A stretch of 64,000 bases of DNA from Ridgeia piscesae (Eukaryota; Annelida; Polychaeta; Sabellida; Siboglinidae), in contig JAODUO010001722.1 in NCBI GenBank assembly GCA_025642075.2, positions 22,501 to 86,500 of the forward strand. The letters run 5' to 3'. Made by a program: the position numbers and the translations under genes. The number at the start of each line of letters is the position of its first letter. Within the stretch, counting starts at the first letter, position 1. The notes beneath the pieces are model-generated. The model was not told where the DNA came from, did no database searches, and worked only from the letters and a program-made list of their open reading frames with translations. Positions 14,408-25,689 of this stretch are shown piece by piece.

Positions 14408-14589
14408 GTGCGCCGTGGTTTAAAAAAATGCATTCTGACTACTCGCCATTTGCTAAGTTAGTGAAATATTTCACAGGTTGAAGCAGCGATCCGATGTTTA
14501 AATTTTGCCCGGGGAAATTAATTGCATTTTTTCACTTTCACTTATTGCTATCGTAGATAATAAAAATTCAAGTACGAAGGCCTTTCACG

Positions 14590-14762
14590 CACACACACAT
14601 ACATACAAACACATATACACACACAAACACTCGTACATTAACACACATACACACACAAATACATACATATACACATATATACCAACACATACATATGTCC
14701 TCACATACACACACAGGCACGCACACACACACACACACACATATATATACTATTATTCGTAA

Positions 14763-14817
<55 letters not shown>
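14590..14817. repeat. (CA)n-rich and (TA)n microsatellites
   Basis: Imperfect ACAC/ACAT repeats at 14590-14745, followed by an uninterrupted TA tract at about 14769-14815. Confidence 0.9.
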
Positions 14818-14818
<1 letters not shown>

Positions 14819-14957
14819 CCGAAACATGTAATACATATCCATGATCAGAATATAGGTATATATATATACGGCTGCACAATCATGATGATGACGATGATGA
14901 GAGTGAAAAAAGCAGTAATTTATTTAGGCATAATTCGTAATTTCAAACCATTTTCAG

Positions 14958-15287
14958 ACAAACTACGCTGGGAACCTACTCAATAATAACGTGCCATGTG
15001 CGGTGTGTCACGTGACAGAGCGTTACGTGAAGGTGATGATCCCAGCACGGAAGCAGTGTCCGGGCGGGTGGACGCGAGAGTACGGCGGCTACTTGACGAC
15101 GAGTCACCACCAGCACCACAGGGCGACGTTCTAGTGAATGGACGAGGCACCGGAAGTGATCGAAGGAACCGGGGGAGACGAGAATGGAGCCTTGTTCTTC
15201 CCGGTCGAAGGAGGCTGCGGCTACTCACTCCCTTGTCCCAACTACACCGAAGGTTGGGCGCTGACGTGTGTCGTCTGCACTAAGTGA
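14958..15287 (+). pseudogene. Orphan last exon of a short-chain collagen C4-like gene, with two adjacent stops
   Basis: Preceded by CCATTTTCAG and part of the same intron as the intact gene's exon 4 (33805-34137). The frame reads TNYAGNLLNNNVPCAVCHV and so on, keeping WTREYGGYLTTSHH, up to ATF. TAG and TGA then fall at 15132-15137, where the paralogue at 22.4 kb has Tyr-Cys. After the stops the frame is still open to the family terminus ALTCVVCTK and TGA. No exons 1-3 lie upstream within this window, so it is a partial duplicate and probably never had a full reading frame here. Confidence 0.85.
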
Positions 15288-15290
15288 ATC

Positions 15291-15425
15291 CACCATGTGC
15301 GCTCACGAGGACCGGAAGTGATCGAAGGACCGGGGGAGACGAGAATGGAGCGTCTCCCGGTCGGGGCGGTACTACCAGTCCCAACTACACCGATGGGCGC
15401 TCACGTGTGTCGTCTGTACTAAGTG
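15291..15425 (+). pseudogene. Second, fragmentary copy of the C4-like terminal coding segment
   Basis: GAGGACCGGAAGTGATCGAA, GACCGGGGGAGACGAGAATG and CCCAACTACACCGA repeat parts of 15140-15255 with deletions. The copy ends again in GTCGTCTGTACTAAGTGAAT. It is a tandem duplication of the exon's 3' half and is not translatable. Confidence 0.75.
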
Positions 15426-15760
15426 AATCCACCATGTGCGCTCACTTGTGTCGTCTGTACTAAGTGAATCCACCGTGGGCGCTCACGCGTGTCGTCTGTA
15501 CTAAGTGAATCCACCATGTGCGCTCACTTGTGTCGTCTGTACTAAGTGAATCCACCGTGAGCGCTCACGCGTGTCGTCTGTACTAAGTAATTCTTCTACG
15601 AGCGATTGGTGGTGTCGTCTGTAATAAGTAATATCTCCATGCGCGTTCACATATGTCGTCTGTACTAAATCATTCATCCACTAGCGCTCACCTGTGTCGT
15701 CGCTACTAAGACATTCGTAAATGAGCGCACACGTGCATCGGCTGTTTGTATTAAGTGATT
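15384..15760. repeat. Decayed 41-bp repeat, about eight units, downstream of the orphan exon
   Basis: Units of the form GCGCTCACNTGTGTCGTCTG followed by TACTAAGTGAATCCACC. They are well kept at 15424-15590 and increasingly diverged towards 15760. The unit equals the last nine codons and stop of the C4-like gene plus about 11 flanking bases. Confidence 0.85.
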
Positions 15761-17289
15761 CAACTGTAGGTCAAAGTATGTTTGGCGCCTAGACATATAA
15801 GCATACACTTTGTCCAATGGCTATCTTGATTGCGCTACTGACGACATATCTAGAACGTAGCATGTATTGCTTATGGGTAAACATTCAACCAGATATCCAG
15901 AGTCACCTTATGATTTCAAAAATACAGATAACAAATAAAGGGACACAACACCCCCATAATTAACTCCATAGGTAGTGAGAACATACGATGACATGGCGCT
16001 GTTCCATGACACAAGCTAATATCGCTTAGGATTTGACAATCGATGTATTAGTAATTTAAAATGACTAACATGTACTTTAGTATATGCTTTTGTAACATTT
16101 AGTAATAACACATAGACATCACATAGATTCTGGTAAAAAATAGTTCACTGTTTGCATTAATAAAATATATAGTTAGTAGCAGCCTTCTAGTGGTTAAGAC
16201 CAAAATGTAAATCACTAAGCGTCAACACTTTTACAATTACAACTCAAGCAAATGTTTTTGACATGGGGCCTAAAACAACAGTGGTTCAACAGCTATCATA
16301 TTCATTTGCTAATGTCTTCCTATTTACCTTTGTCACTTGTTAAATTGCGTGAAATCGTTGACATGAATACCACGAAGAAAAAAAACATGTTTTTGTTTGA
16401 AGCATGATTTAAATGACGGTATATATCTATCACATGTGTTGTAATTAGCATGGTTACGCCTAATATCGGAAATAAACGCATGCAATGTGATGCCTGTATA
16501 TAAGAGTCAGCTATCCCTTGGGTACCAACGTGGGCCTGAATAAGTCCGCCTGTCCATCGGCATCCATTTGTTGTTCACCGGGATGTCAACTTTGACATTT
16601 ACCTGACCTTCTGCATCTAATTCAGCATTTCGTTAATAGTATACATCCGTCATAGCAATATTCACAGTTGGCTGTCCCACCAATCCATGGAAGAGTAATA
16701 TATACATATTCACATAGTGATGCAAACTTTTTACTGGCAAATAAATGTTCATATTTCGGCGTTTTATCAAGTCACGCATATGCTACAATATGTCAATAAA
16801 TTACAGAAACGAATATCATGTCTGCATGAACAATGTATTGCAACAATTAAGCTGAATCAAGGTGTCCTGGTCAAGATAATGTTCTACAATGACTGTTTCA
16901 CAGGGAGGGTCCATCCAGTGCAGCATATAGTTAATAGCTTTCATTTCAAAGTGTGCTTGCTATTGCATCAGATGTGAGACAGACGGTCTGCTTGTTAACG
17001 GCACTATCATGTAATATATGAATTTCAGCAGTCGTTGCTGAAAGAATTCCCATTTTCTTTCCATACATATAGCATTATATTTCCTCTGTTCACATTTCAC
17101 ACGTACTAAAGACATTCCTCCATACTGCAACAAAATGATGATATTTTTACTAAACACAAATGAAAAGGCTAATATAATATACGTCGTGCCGATGGCGATC
17201 TTGTTTACCTTGAATACTGTTGGCCCGTTGACACTTGGCGCCACCTGCCGAACATAGTCTAAAACTGGTTTATAAAGCCTATCACAATT

Positions 17290-18050
17290 GTTCTCAGAAA
17301 ATACTCACGGCTCCAAGTAATTTATTGTTCAGCAAGCATCCATTTTTGGACTCGCGTTAGAGGTCACCATGTTTCTCATTGTATTGGCTCCCGCTGTAGC
17401 AGCCATATTTGCAAATACAAGATGGCCGCCGCATCGGGAACACGTTTTGACTCGCCAGTAATTGAAGCTGTCATCTCATTGTCGCAGTTTTATTTATGAA
17501 TTGATTACACGTTTATAGAAAAATATTAACTATGTTAAATCAGGAAAAAATTCTTTAGTCGGTTTAATTGCTAGAAAGTAGTAGGCCTATTACATGAAAT
17601 AACAAACTACGGAAATCCTTCATGTAACGAGTTCAACGTTGCTGTACAAGCTTAGTAGCAATTCATAGCTCCTGCAAAAAGACGCAATGTTGTGGCTGAA
17701 TCCAATACTCTTCCAAAATGGGTTGCTTTTGCAGGAAAACCTTAACAATTATATAAGTAATCCTCCTGTCTAATATCGGGAGGCGTCAATTTTTGGCTCA
17801 ACCTACGTCAGGAGTGTGTCACTCCTTAACATTGTTAATGCTGACATCATGCTTCTAAAGTCCAGCAAAAACAATTCGTTGAGGGTGAACAGTGTCGTCA
17901 GACCGGCTGTTTCAAAGAAATGATATTTTTACTGATTGCCTATTCAAATTTACATCTTTTCACATGATGTTCCGGTTGCTTTCGCCAGTCTTCCTCTGAC
18001 GACTACCGCTAGATGGCGACACAGTTGTCCGTCCGCGCAGACTATCACCA
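17290..18050. other. Intergenic, no gene seen
   Basis: Mixed-composition DNA without open frames of note. Confidence 0.5.
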
Positions 18051-18052
18051 TG

Positions 18053-18056
18053 TGTG

Positions 18057-18127
<71 letters not shown>

Positions 18128-18162
18128 GTGTGTGTGTGTGTCTGTGCTTGTGTGTGTGTATG
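18053..18162. repeat. (GT)n microsatellite
   Basis: Nearly pure GT for about 70 bases, then interrupted GT to 18162. Confidence 0.95.
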
Positions 18163-18169
18163 TCTGCGG

Positions 18170-18840
18170 GCGTGATCACCAAAAGCATATATTGCAACCT
18201 TCTTTTAACAAGGAAGAATTCCTCCACAGTAGTTTAAATAAAAAGATACAATCACGAAAACTATGTTAGCACCTGTAAGAAGGTGTAATGGTCATTTATT
18301 GACAGTTTGTAAACCATGAGGCTTTATCAGCCAAAGTCAGGACTGTGTCCAGAGTACGCATGTTTATGTAATAGATACAAGCAAACCACCGACCACCATT
18401 TTCACCAGTGCCTTCTATCAAACATGTGGAACATAATTATGTAAAAGACTGTGTGTTACAGAAAATCATGACAGAGTGTGTTTTGGCAAATCTGACAACT
18501 GACAGCTATGTGCGATAGTAGAACAAATAAGTGACAATTTGATTCAAGGAAGAAGTCCCAAATAACTAGTCAGTAGACTAGGCATTTTTACTGGACAAAT
18601 ACACCAATGTAGAAATTGTAGCTCACCTGTAAAATGACTAATGAGCACTTTTATCAGAGTTATACACCCATAATGTGGGTTTCCAAGCCTGTGTCAAAAA
18701 TCTGCCAACGTTGAGACCTATATCATGTGGCGGTATGTTTAAATAACTAGCTCTCACGATGTATCATTGCATAGGATTATTTTGTTACACACATAGTTTG
18801 GAATGATGCATACATCAGGCACGACTTTACGTATTCACAT
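18170..18840. other. Intergenic, no gene seen
   Basis: No repeat family or open frame recognised. Confidence 0.5.
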
Positions 18841-18841
18841 T

Positions 18842-20110
18842 AATAATAATAATAATATATTTTATTTAATATAGCGCCACATCCAATTTCAAATTGTTCG
18901 TGGCGCTTTACATACATTAAAATCTAAAAATGCAAATAGACACGAGAAAAAAAAACATAAATATACTAGTGACATATATACAAATTATTTTAAAACAGTG
19001 TGTTAATATCAATATAAATATAATAACGCGAACTATTTAAGCTGAATAAATGTACTATATGTATAATAAATATATAAATAAGTTAACTAAAATATCGAGA
19101 AAAAAACTACACAAACATTAAACTAAGCCGCGAGAACAGTCAGAAATAAATATGTCTTTAGGCGTGCCTTGAAGGTGGCTAAGCAGGCAGACGTCTTAAT
19201 GTTACTAGGTAGAGCGTTCCATAAGGTCGCTGCTGCGACCACAAATGAGTTGTCTCCAGCTTTCACGTGTGTCCGCACAACCGTTAATAAGTTATTGTTC
19301 GCAGAACGCAATGCTCTCGCAGGTTTGTACGGACACACAAGGGCTGATAGGTATTTTGGGGCATCGCCGTGCACAGCTCTGTAAGTAAATACAATACGTT
19401 TAAACTCGATCATCTGTGGTACAGGCAGCCAATGAAGAAGACATAACAGAGGCATGGCGCTATCACTCCGTGAGCGGCGTAATATTAGCCTGGCGGCGGA
19501 GTTGTGTATTCTCTGAAGGCGAGGAATATTGTTTACTGAAGTGCCGTGCAGAAGGGAATTGCAAGCCATGTTATACTGGCGTTGACCACACGTTCCTTAG
19601 TCGCCATTGGGAGGTAACGACTCATCTTGTTGATATGGCGGAGGTGGAATGGGCACACACTGACAATGCTCGAAACTTGTTTCTTAAAATCAAGGTGGCG
19701 ATCAATGCCACGACCAAGGTTACGAACAAATCTTGAGGCAGTACTCGTGGCATCCCCTACACGTATAACACTACCGTCAACAAGCGCAGTACAGTGGCCG
19801 CGGCAGTCTTCGGTATTACCGGCAGATATTCGGTTTTGTTGTTATTAATACACATGTAGTTAGATGCCATCCACATATTGACAACCTCTAAACAGTCATC
19901 CCTGCGTCGTAGAGTAGCTGATAATGCTGTCGCTGTTAGATCAAAATGACAGTACAACTGCAGGTCATCAGCCGTAGTGATGGAAACAAAGTCCATGTGC
20001 TGTAATGATCTGGCCAATGGGCTGTACGTATAGCGAAAATAGCAATGGCCCCAGCACTGAACCTTGCAATGCACGCCATGAAATAATGTTGTAAGCTCTC
20101 TATATATAAT
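18842..20110 (-). mobile_element. 5'-truncated L2/CR1-type LINE with broken reverse transcriptase
   Basis: Minus-strand frame 19569-19123 gives the C-terminal part of a non-LTR reverse transcriptase: RLQRIHNSAARLI, LHWLPV, APKYLSALV, LWNALPSNIKTSA, then FKARLKTYLF and a stop. Upstream, in shifted frames, lie LGRGIDRHLDFKKQVSSI (about 19740-19690) and the RT active-site region (T)ADDLQLYC (about 19985-19960). The usual Tyr of YADD is replaced in the readable frame. After the stop comes a GTAAAGCGCCACG...GTGGCGCTATATTAAAT tail and a TTA repeat ending at 18842, the typical L2-like 3' end. Multiple frameshifts make it inactive; the 5' part including the endonuclease is absent. Confidence 0.85.
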
Positions 20111-20199
20111 ACATATTTTAATAATGTGAAATAATAAATAAAAAGTGCTATTGTCGTGTAAACGAGCAAACAGTCGTATTAACATTAGCTAATTTGTTT

Positions 20200-20640
20200 T
20201 ATACACTGAAGAAACTGGCTTCTTTTCAAAAAAACACAATCTGATCGCCTTGGACGAGAAACGTGCGAAAATGCGTCACCGGCTACCGGAAAGGAGGGTT
20301 AAACAGCGCTGGATCGCCGGGACTGGCACCGACGGAGACGTCGTGTTGTCGGCTGATAACGCCGGCTTGACGGGCCGGGGCGCTCCGGTTACAGTCAGAC
20401 CAGTCACTGCCCTTGTCGCACGCCGGCGAAATGGAACGATATCTCCCAAGAACACAGGGCTCGGTGACATATGGGTGGGTCAGAAATAAAAACTCACAAT
20501 GGAACACAGTCGACTCTCGCCATACGGAACGCGTTTGGACAGTTAATTTGGTGGAACGTCTATACTTTATTCGCCGGAGATCTCCGCAGATGTTGGATAG
20601 CACACACCACACAAACGAACATCCATGGTTGGATTAGGTG
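20200..20640. other. GC-rich stretch without recognised gene
   Basis: Locally GC- and CpG-rich sequence (20230-20460) with overlapping short frames on both strands but no recognised domain. It borders the 41-bp satellite. Confidence 0.4.
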
Positions 20641-22345
20641 AGCGCCCATAGTGCAATTATTTAGTACATAAGACACACATTAGCGCCCCTGATGGATTCA
20701 CTTAGTACAGACAACATACGTGACCGCTCATGGTGAATTCACTTAGTACAGACGACTCTAGTGAGCGCACATGTTGGATTCACTTAGTACAGATGACACA
20801 CATTAGCGCACCTGGTGGATTCACTTAGTACAGATGACACACCTGAGCGACCCTGGTGGATTCACTTAGTACAGACGACTCTAGTGAGCGCACATGTTGG
20901 ATTCACTTAGTACAGATGACACACATTAGCGCCCCTGGTGGATTCACTTAGTACAGATGACACACCTGAGCGACCCTGGTGGATTCACTTAGTGCAGACG
21001 ACTCTAGTGAGCGCACATGGTGGATTCACTTAGTACTGACGACACAAGTGAGTGCACATGGTGGATTCACTTAGTACTGACGACACAAGTGAGTGCACAT
21101 GGTGGATTCACTTAGTACAGACGACACAAGTGAGCTCACATGGTGGATTCACTTAGTACTGATGACACACGTCAGCGCACATGGTGGATTCACTTAGTAC
21201 TGACGACACAAGTGAGTGCACATGGTGGATTCACTTAGTACAGACGACACACGTCAGTGCACATGGTGGATTCACTTAGTACTGACGACACAAGTGAGTG
21301 CACATGGTGGATTCACTTAGTACAGACGACACACGTCAGCGCACATGGTGGATTCACTTAACACAGACGACAAAAGTGAGCGCACATGGTGGATCCCCAT
21401 ACTGACGACACAAGTGAGTGCACATGGTGGATTCACTTAGTACAGACGACACACGTCAGCGCACATGGTGGATTCACTTAACACAGACGACAAAAGTGAG
21501 CGCACAAGGTGGATCCACTTAATACTGACGACACAAGTGAGTGCACATGGTGGATTCACTTAGTACAGACGACACACGTCGGCGCACATGGTGGATTCAC
21601 TTAACACAGACGACAAAAGTGAGCGCACAGGGTGGATCCACTTAGTACACACAACACAATTGAGCGCACATGGTGGATTCACTTAGTACACCCAATACAA
21701 GTGAGCGCACATGGGGATTCACTTAGTACACACACAATACAAGTGAGCGCACATGGGGATTCACTTAGTACAGACGACACAAGTGAGCGCACATGGTGGA
21801 TTCATTTAGTTCACACAACACAATTGAGCGCACATGGAGGATTCACTTTGTACACACAATACAAGTGAGCGCACATGGTGGTTTCACTTAGTACACAAAA
21901 CACAAGTGAGCGCACATGGTGGATTCACTTAATACAGACGACAAAAGTGAGCGCACATGGTGGATTCACTTAGTACACACAACACAATTGAGCGCACATG
22001 GTGGATTCACTTAGTACACACAACACAATTGAGCGCACATGGTGGATTCACTTAGTACACACAATACAAGTGAGCGCACATGGGGATTCACTTAGTACAC
22101 ACAATACAAGTGAGCGCACATGGGGATTCACTTAGTAACACACAATACAAGTGAGCGCACATGGGGATTCACTTAGTACAGACGACACAAGTGAGCGCAC
22201 ATGGTGGATTCACTTAGTACACACAACACAATTGAGCGCACATGGTGGATTCACTTAGTACACACAATACAGTGAGCGCACATGGTGGATTCACTTAGTA
22301 CACACAATACAAGTGAGCGCACATGGGGATTCACTTAGTACATTC
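20640..22345. repeat. 41-bp satellite, about 41 units, derived from the C4-like gene terminus
   Basis: The plus-strand unit is GGTGGATTCACTTAGTACAG followed by ACGACACACGTCAGCGCACAT. Its reverse complement spells Ala-Leu-Thr-Cys-Val-Val-Cys-Thr-Lys-stop followed by AATCCACC, the exact end of the C4-like coding exon. Variants alternate (CACACG, CACAAG, CTCTAG, AATACAA types) and form 82- and 123-bp higher-order repeats, for example 20745-20990 and 21380-21640. The array abuts the last exon of the minus-strand paralogue. Confidence 0.95.
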
Positions 22346-23013
22346 TCGTCTCCCCCGGCTCCTTCGATCACTTCCGGTGCCTCGTCCATACAATAGAACG
22401 TCGCCCTGTGGTGCTGGTGGTGACTCGTCGTCAAGTAGCCGCCGTACTCTCGCGTCCACCCGCCCGGAAACTGCTTCCGTGTTGGGATCATAACCTTCAC
22501 GTGACGATCTGTCACGTGACACACAACACACGGCACGTTGTTATTCAGCAGGTTCCCAGCGTAGTTAGTCTGAAAATAATCAACGATGAGAAACAGCCTG
22601 TGAGTTGTTTGTATCGTGATGTTTAGTTAGTTACGCTTGCATAGATATGTGTTATGTTATTTTGTGAATAATATTATATATAGAGATGTGTAACATTTTC
22701 TCTAATAATTATGCTTACTGATGTGCAGTGATGTGTGTTTGTAGAGAAATATGTTGATGTGCAGTGATTTGTATTTGGATAGTGGTGTATAGTAAGTTAT
22801 GTATGTATAGTAATGAGTAGTTAGTTTGTTTATATTGCGAAGTAGATATGTTCGTTCGTGTAATTCATGCAAACAATAATGACTAACTTAAGAAATAAGG
22901 AGTTAGCAGCAGGGAATTCGTACTCTCCACCGAACATGTAAGTGCCCGACCTGAGCCCGTCCGTGTGTTCACCCCATTGGGGGTTCCGGTGTAGACACTG
23001 GTAGTTGGCGCCG

Positions 23014-23025
23014 CCCCCCCCCCCC
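23014..23025 (-). repeat. G12 homopolymer inside paralogue exon 3
   Basis: Twelve C on the plus strand (G12 in the coding direction) encode a Gly run (TGGGGGAN) where the intact gene has KGGGAN. The frame is kept at this length, but such tracts change length easily. Confidence 0.85.
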
Positions 23026-23165
23026 GTGTGTATGTAGATAGATCCACCGGCCACTCCTGGCGAACGGAGGCGTCAGAACTGCTGGGCACAACGAACCCCG
23101 TGAATTTTCTTTTTTATAATGAAAACGACCACCTATATCAGTCAAGCATCTTCTCACATATTCGA

Positions 23166-23385
23166 CAAACACACACAACACACAAAACACACACAACACA
23201 CACACACACACCACAAACAACACACACACACAACAAAAACAACGCACCCACAACACACACAACACACACAACACACACAAAACACACAACACACACACAC
23301 ACACAACACACACAACACACACAACACACACAACACACACAACACACACAATACACACAACACACACAACACACACAACACACCT
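23166..23385. repeat. (CACACACAA)n 9-bp minisatellite
   Basis: Repeats of CACACACAA and variants. It lies in the paralogue's second intron, just upstream of exon 3 in the gene direction, the same place where the intact gene carries CATA, TA and TG arrays. Confidence 0.9.
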
Positions 23386-24363
23386 TGTAACGTTACACGT
23401 GCGTTTACGAAGCATCGACACTATATCTATTTTACGGTAGTCGTGGAACTAGTCCAGACTCCATCATTTGGTGCAGAAGAAACCTTCGAATACTTATTTC
23501 TAATACACGGCACTGATGTCCTCTTGGCCAAGTGAGTGAAGAACTTTACTTTGGCGGATACTGTCAAAGACCACGAGCTTGCGAGACTATCAGAATATAT
23601 GTCGGGATATGAAATTTTCTATAATTATTTTTAAACACAACATCCTCACAAGTACTATTACTAATGTCGTACCTGTGTACAACAAGGTCGCGTTGCCCGG
23701 ACAAGTTCTTCCCAGCGGACGAACACCACGCCGCCAGACGACGCTTTGTGTCCGTTTCCAGAGGCGCCACCTAACGTTCGGTGTCCAATAGCATTCACAA
23801 TAATTACAAGTACATATACTTTCGATTGTTATTGAAATATTTTGTCTTTATATAATTGCAATAGTTAACATAATTTGAAATATTAGCGTTGTTGCCTTGA
23901 CTTTATATTCCTGGTAAGCTGTTGTGACTTTGATGTGTTTGTTAGCCGCTGAATTGCTGGCCCCAGCCTCGCTGGAATGCAGCCGCATAATGTTGCCTCG
24001 GTTTTTTGCTTTTGGAGCATATCTCATTTTCTAGCGCAGTTTAAAGTACAGCCTATACATTTCAAATATTGCCACCAGTGGCAGAGTCCCCAAAATAGTC
24101 ACAGTGAAGCCTGATGCCAAGTACGGTGTACGCAGGACAAGGTTGCTTATATCACAAAAACCGAGAACGTCGCAATGTCTGTGTATGTGTACGCAGGCGT
24201 TGAAAACACACATGTACATGTATTTATACACACAAGCAAGCACGCAGATATCCTCTGATGCAAGCAACCACGAACACATCCGAATACGTTGTAGCAATTA
24301 CTCCTTCACGCACTCGCTCCATTATCTTCGAAAGCGCGCGCGCACCCACGTACGCACGCACGC

Positions 24364-24364
24364 A

Positions 24365-24417
<53 letters not shown>

Positions 24418-24495
24418 GCACGCACGCACACGCACACGCACACGCACACGCACACGCACACGCAACACGCACACGCACACACACACACACACACA
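24364..24495. repeat. (CT)n, (CA)n and (CACACG)n microsatellites
   Basis: CT tract 24366-24400, then CA/CACACG repeats to 24495, within the first intron of the minus-strand paralogue. Confidence 0.9.
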
Positions 24496-25515
24496 ACAAG
24501 ACAAAGACAAGAGCAAGAGACTGAAGTTTGAACCATCATTAACATGTAATCATCATTAATTCTATTAAACGCATCAGACAGATTTCGCTCTATAGAAGCG
24601 TTACAATTATTACAATTATTATTAGTCTGCATCCTGCCTACCACTGGTGTACAACAATCCACATACAGTCGCCCATACACTGCCTGTAGATCAGTACACG
24701 ATGTCTAGGACCTATCTTCGGTGGTCGGCTGATGTCGTTCTGCTGCCCCGTTTCTCTTGTCTGTTGTTAGTTGGCTCATACGAGAATGGAAACGAGAGAG
24801 ACAGAGCCTAGTGAGACTGGTGACAGGAGAAACGGTGCTAAGAGAGACTGGAAGGTGGGAGGTGGGGCCGGTTATGACGTGGGCAATGACGAAACTATTT
24901 CCCACCAATCTACTCCCAGACTCATCCGTTACAAGTCGAACTGCAGTTGTGACAACGACGCCTTCATACGAAGAGTCTCCATCGACTGCTCCCTGCCTGG
25001 ACACCGATCCTCAGCTTGACCATTAGGTACAATGAACGAATACACACATGACGACCCTTCCTCGTCGTACGTCGTCTGGCACTGACCACCGCTACTGGAC
25101 AGAAGTATATTTGTCGCTGTCCACTGCAGCACCGTACTGACCAGCATGGTTCATCTCGTGGTCGACTCTATCGACGGCGACACTACACAGGGTGTAGTTA
25201 TCTGTGACGCGTCTGGTACACCCACATCAAATGTACTTATCACGTGAACCTTTGGGAAGTCGGGTCTTTCTCCACCCGCCGTTAGCGTTAACAAACTGCG
25301 CCCCGGCGTCCCACGGCCTAGGCTAGAACACTTCAAAGATAAAGACACCACTCCCCGGTCGGATAAATAATTGACTAAACATGTATTACGTTGAAGTTAA
25401 AAAGTGGAAGATTTATTGTACCAGCATTCTTATTTCGCCGTATGTGACGAAAGAGTGAACTCACAAATGTGTAATATATAGTCCAAACCATAACCGTCGG
25501 CGTACCGTTATGGAG

Positions 25516-25680
25516 CGCAGTGGCACAGTGGCTAAAGTATCGGGCTCAGTCGCGATAACCCAGGCTCGCATTATGTGCTGATATATCAAAATTTGGTTCG
25601 TTTTACGTTGCTCCCGTTCATTCACGAGTCTGTGGTATTTGTGTCCGAATGTTCTATAATTCATTAATTTCATGCACTGG
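25516..25680 (+). mobile_element. tRNA-like SINE head
   Basis: GCAGTGGCACAGTGGCTAAAG followed by TATCGGGCTCAGTCG resembles the A-box head of the SINE at 9490-9684. The B-box is degenerate (CCCAGGCTCGCATT). The 3' limit is a guess. Confidence 0.4.
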
Positions 25681-25689
25681 CAGCTCTGG

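Larger units (their letters stand above)
14900..17280. repeat. Segmental duplication, copy A
   Basis: Matches 33765-37036 in the same orientation. Shared landmarks include GCTACTGACGACATAT, TAGGATTTGACAATCG, AACATTTAGTAATAACA, CTGTCCATCGGC and CAATATTCACAGTTGGCTGT, ending at GAACATAGYCTRAAACTG. The copies differ by insertions: about 1.37 kb at 35226-36595 in copy B, and about 210 bases near 16720-16930 in copy A. Copy A contains the orphan C4-like exon and its decayed 41-bp repeats. Confidence 0.85.
22291..25147 (-). pseudogene. Broken short-chain collagen C4-like paralogue on the minus strand
   Basis: Homologous parts run from high to low coordinates. Exon 1 (start at 25147, to about 24933) has a signal-like N-terminus and SSCVYSFIVPNGQAEDRCPG. 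Exon 2 is at 23770-23673, exon 3 at 23056 to about 22889 ([19 protein letters not shown]), and exon 4 at 22569-22291 (WTREYGGYLTTSHH, MDEAPEVIEGAGGDEN). Exon 2 is 98 bases against 102 in the intact gene, a 4-base deletion after VRW that shifts frame. The exon-3 donor reads AAG|TTAGTC instead of AAG|GTAATG. In exon 4 about 90 bases (the GCGY...LPCPNY segment) are missing and the frame passes into the satellite. A live gene using altered splicing cannot be excluded, but three independent lesions favour a pseudogene. Confidence 0.8.

Noticed and set aside
18053..18162. Cys-Val repeat protein frames
   Set aside because: Product of a GT dinucleotide tract.
20250..20612. Overlapping frames of 64-109 residues in a GC-rich patch
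   Set aside because: No domain, no splice context, and frames are open on both strands because of composition.
20640..22345. CRISPR array
   Set aside because: The 41-bp units are directly contiguous without unique spacers, the setting is eukaryotic, and the unit derives from a neighbouring exon.
23028..23535. His-Thr-Gln repeat frames
   Set aside because: They follow from the 9-bp CACACACAA repeat in the paralogue's intron.
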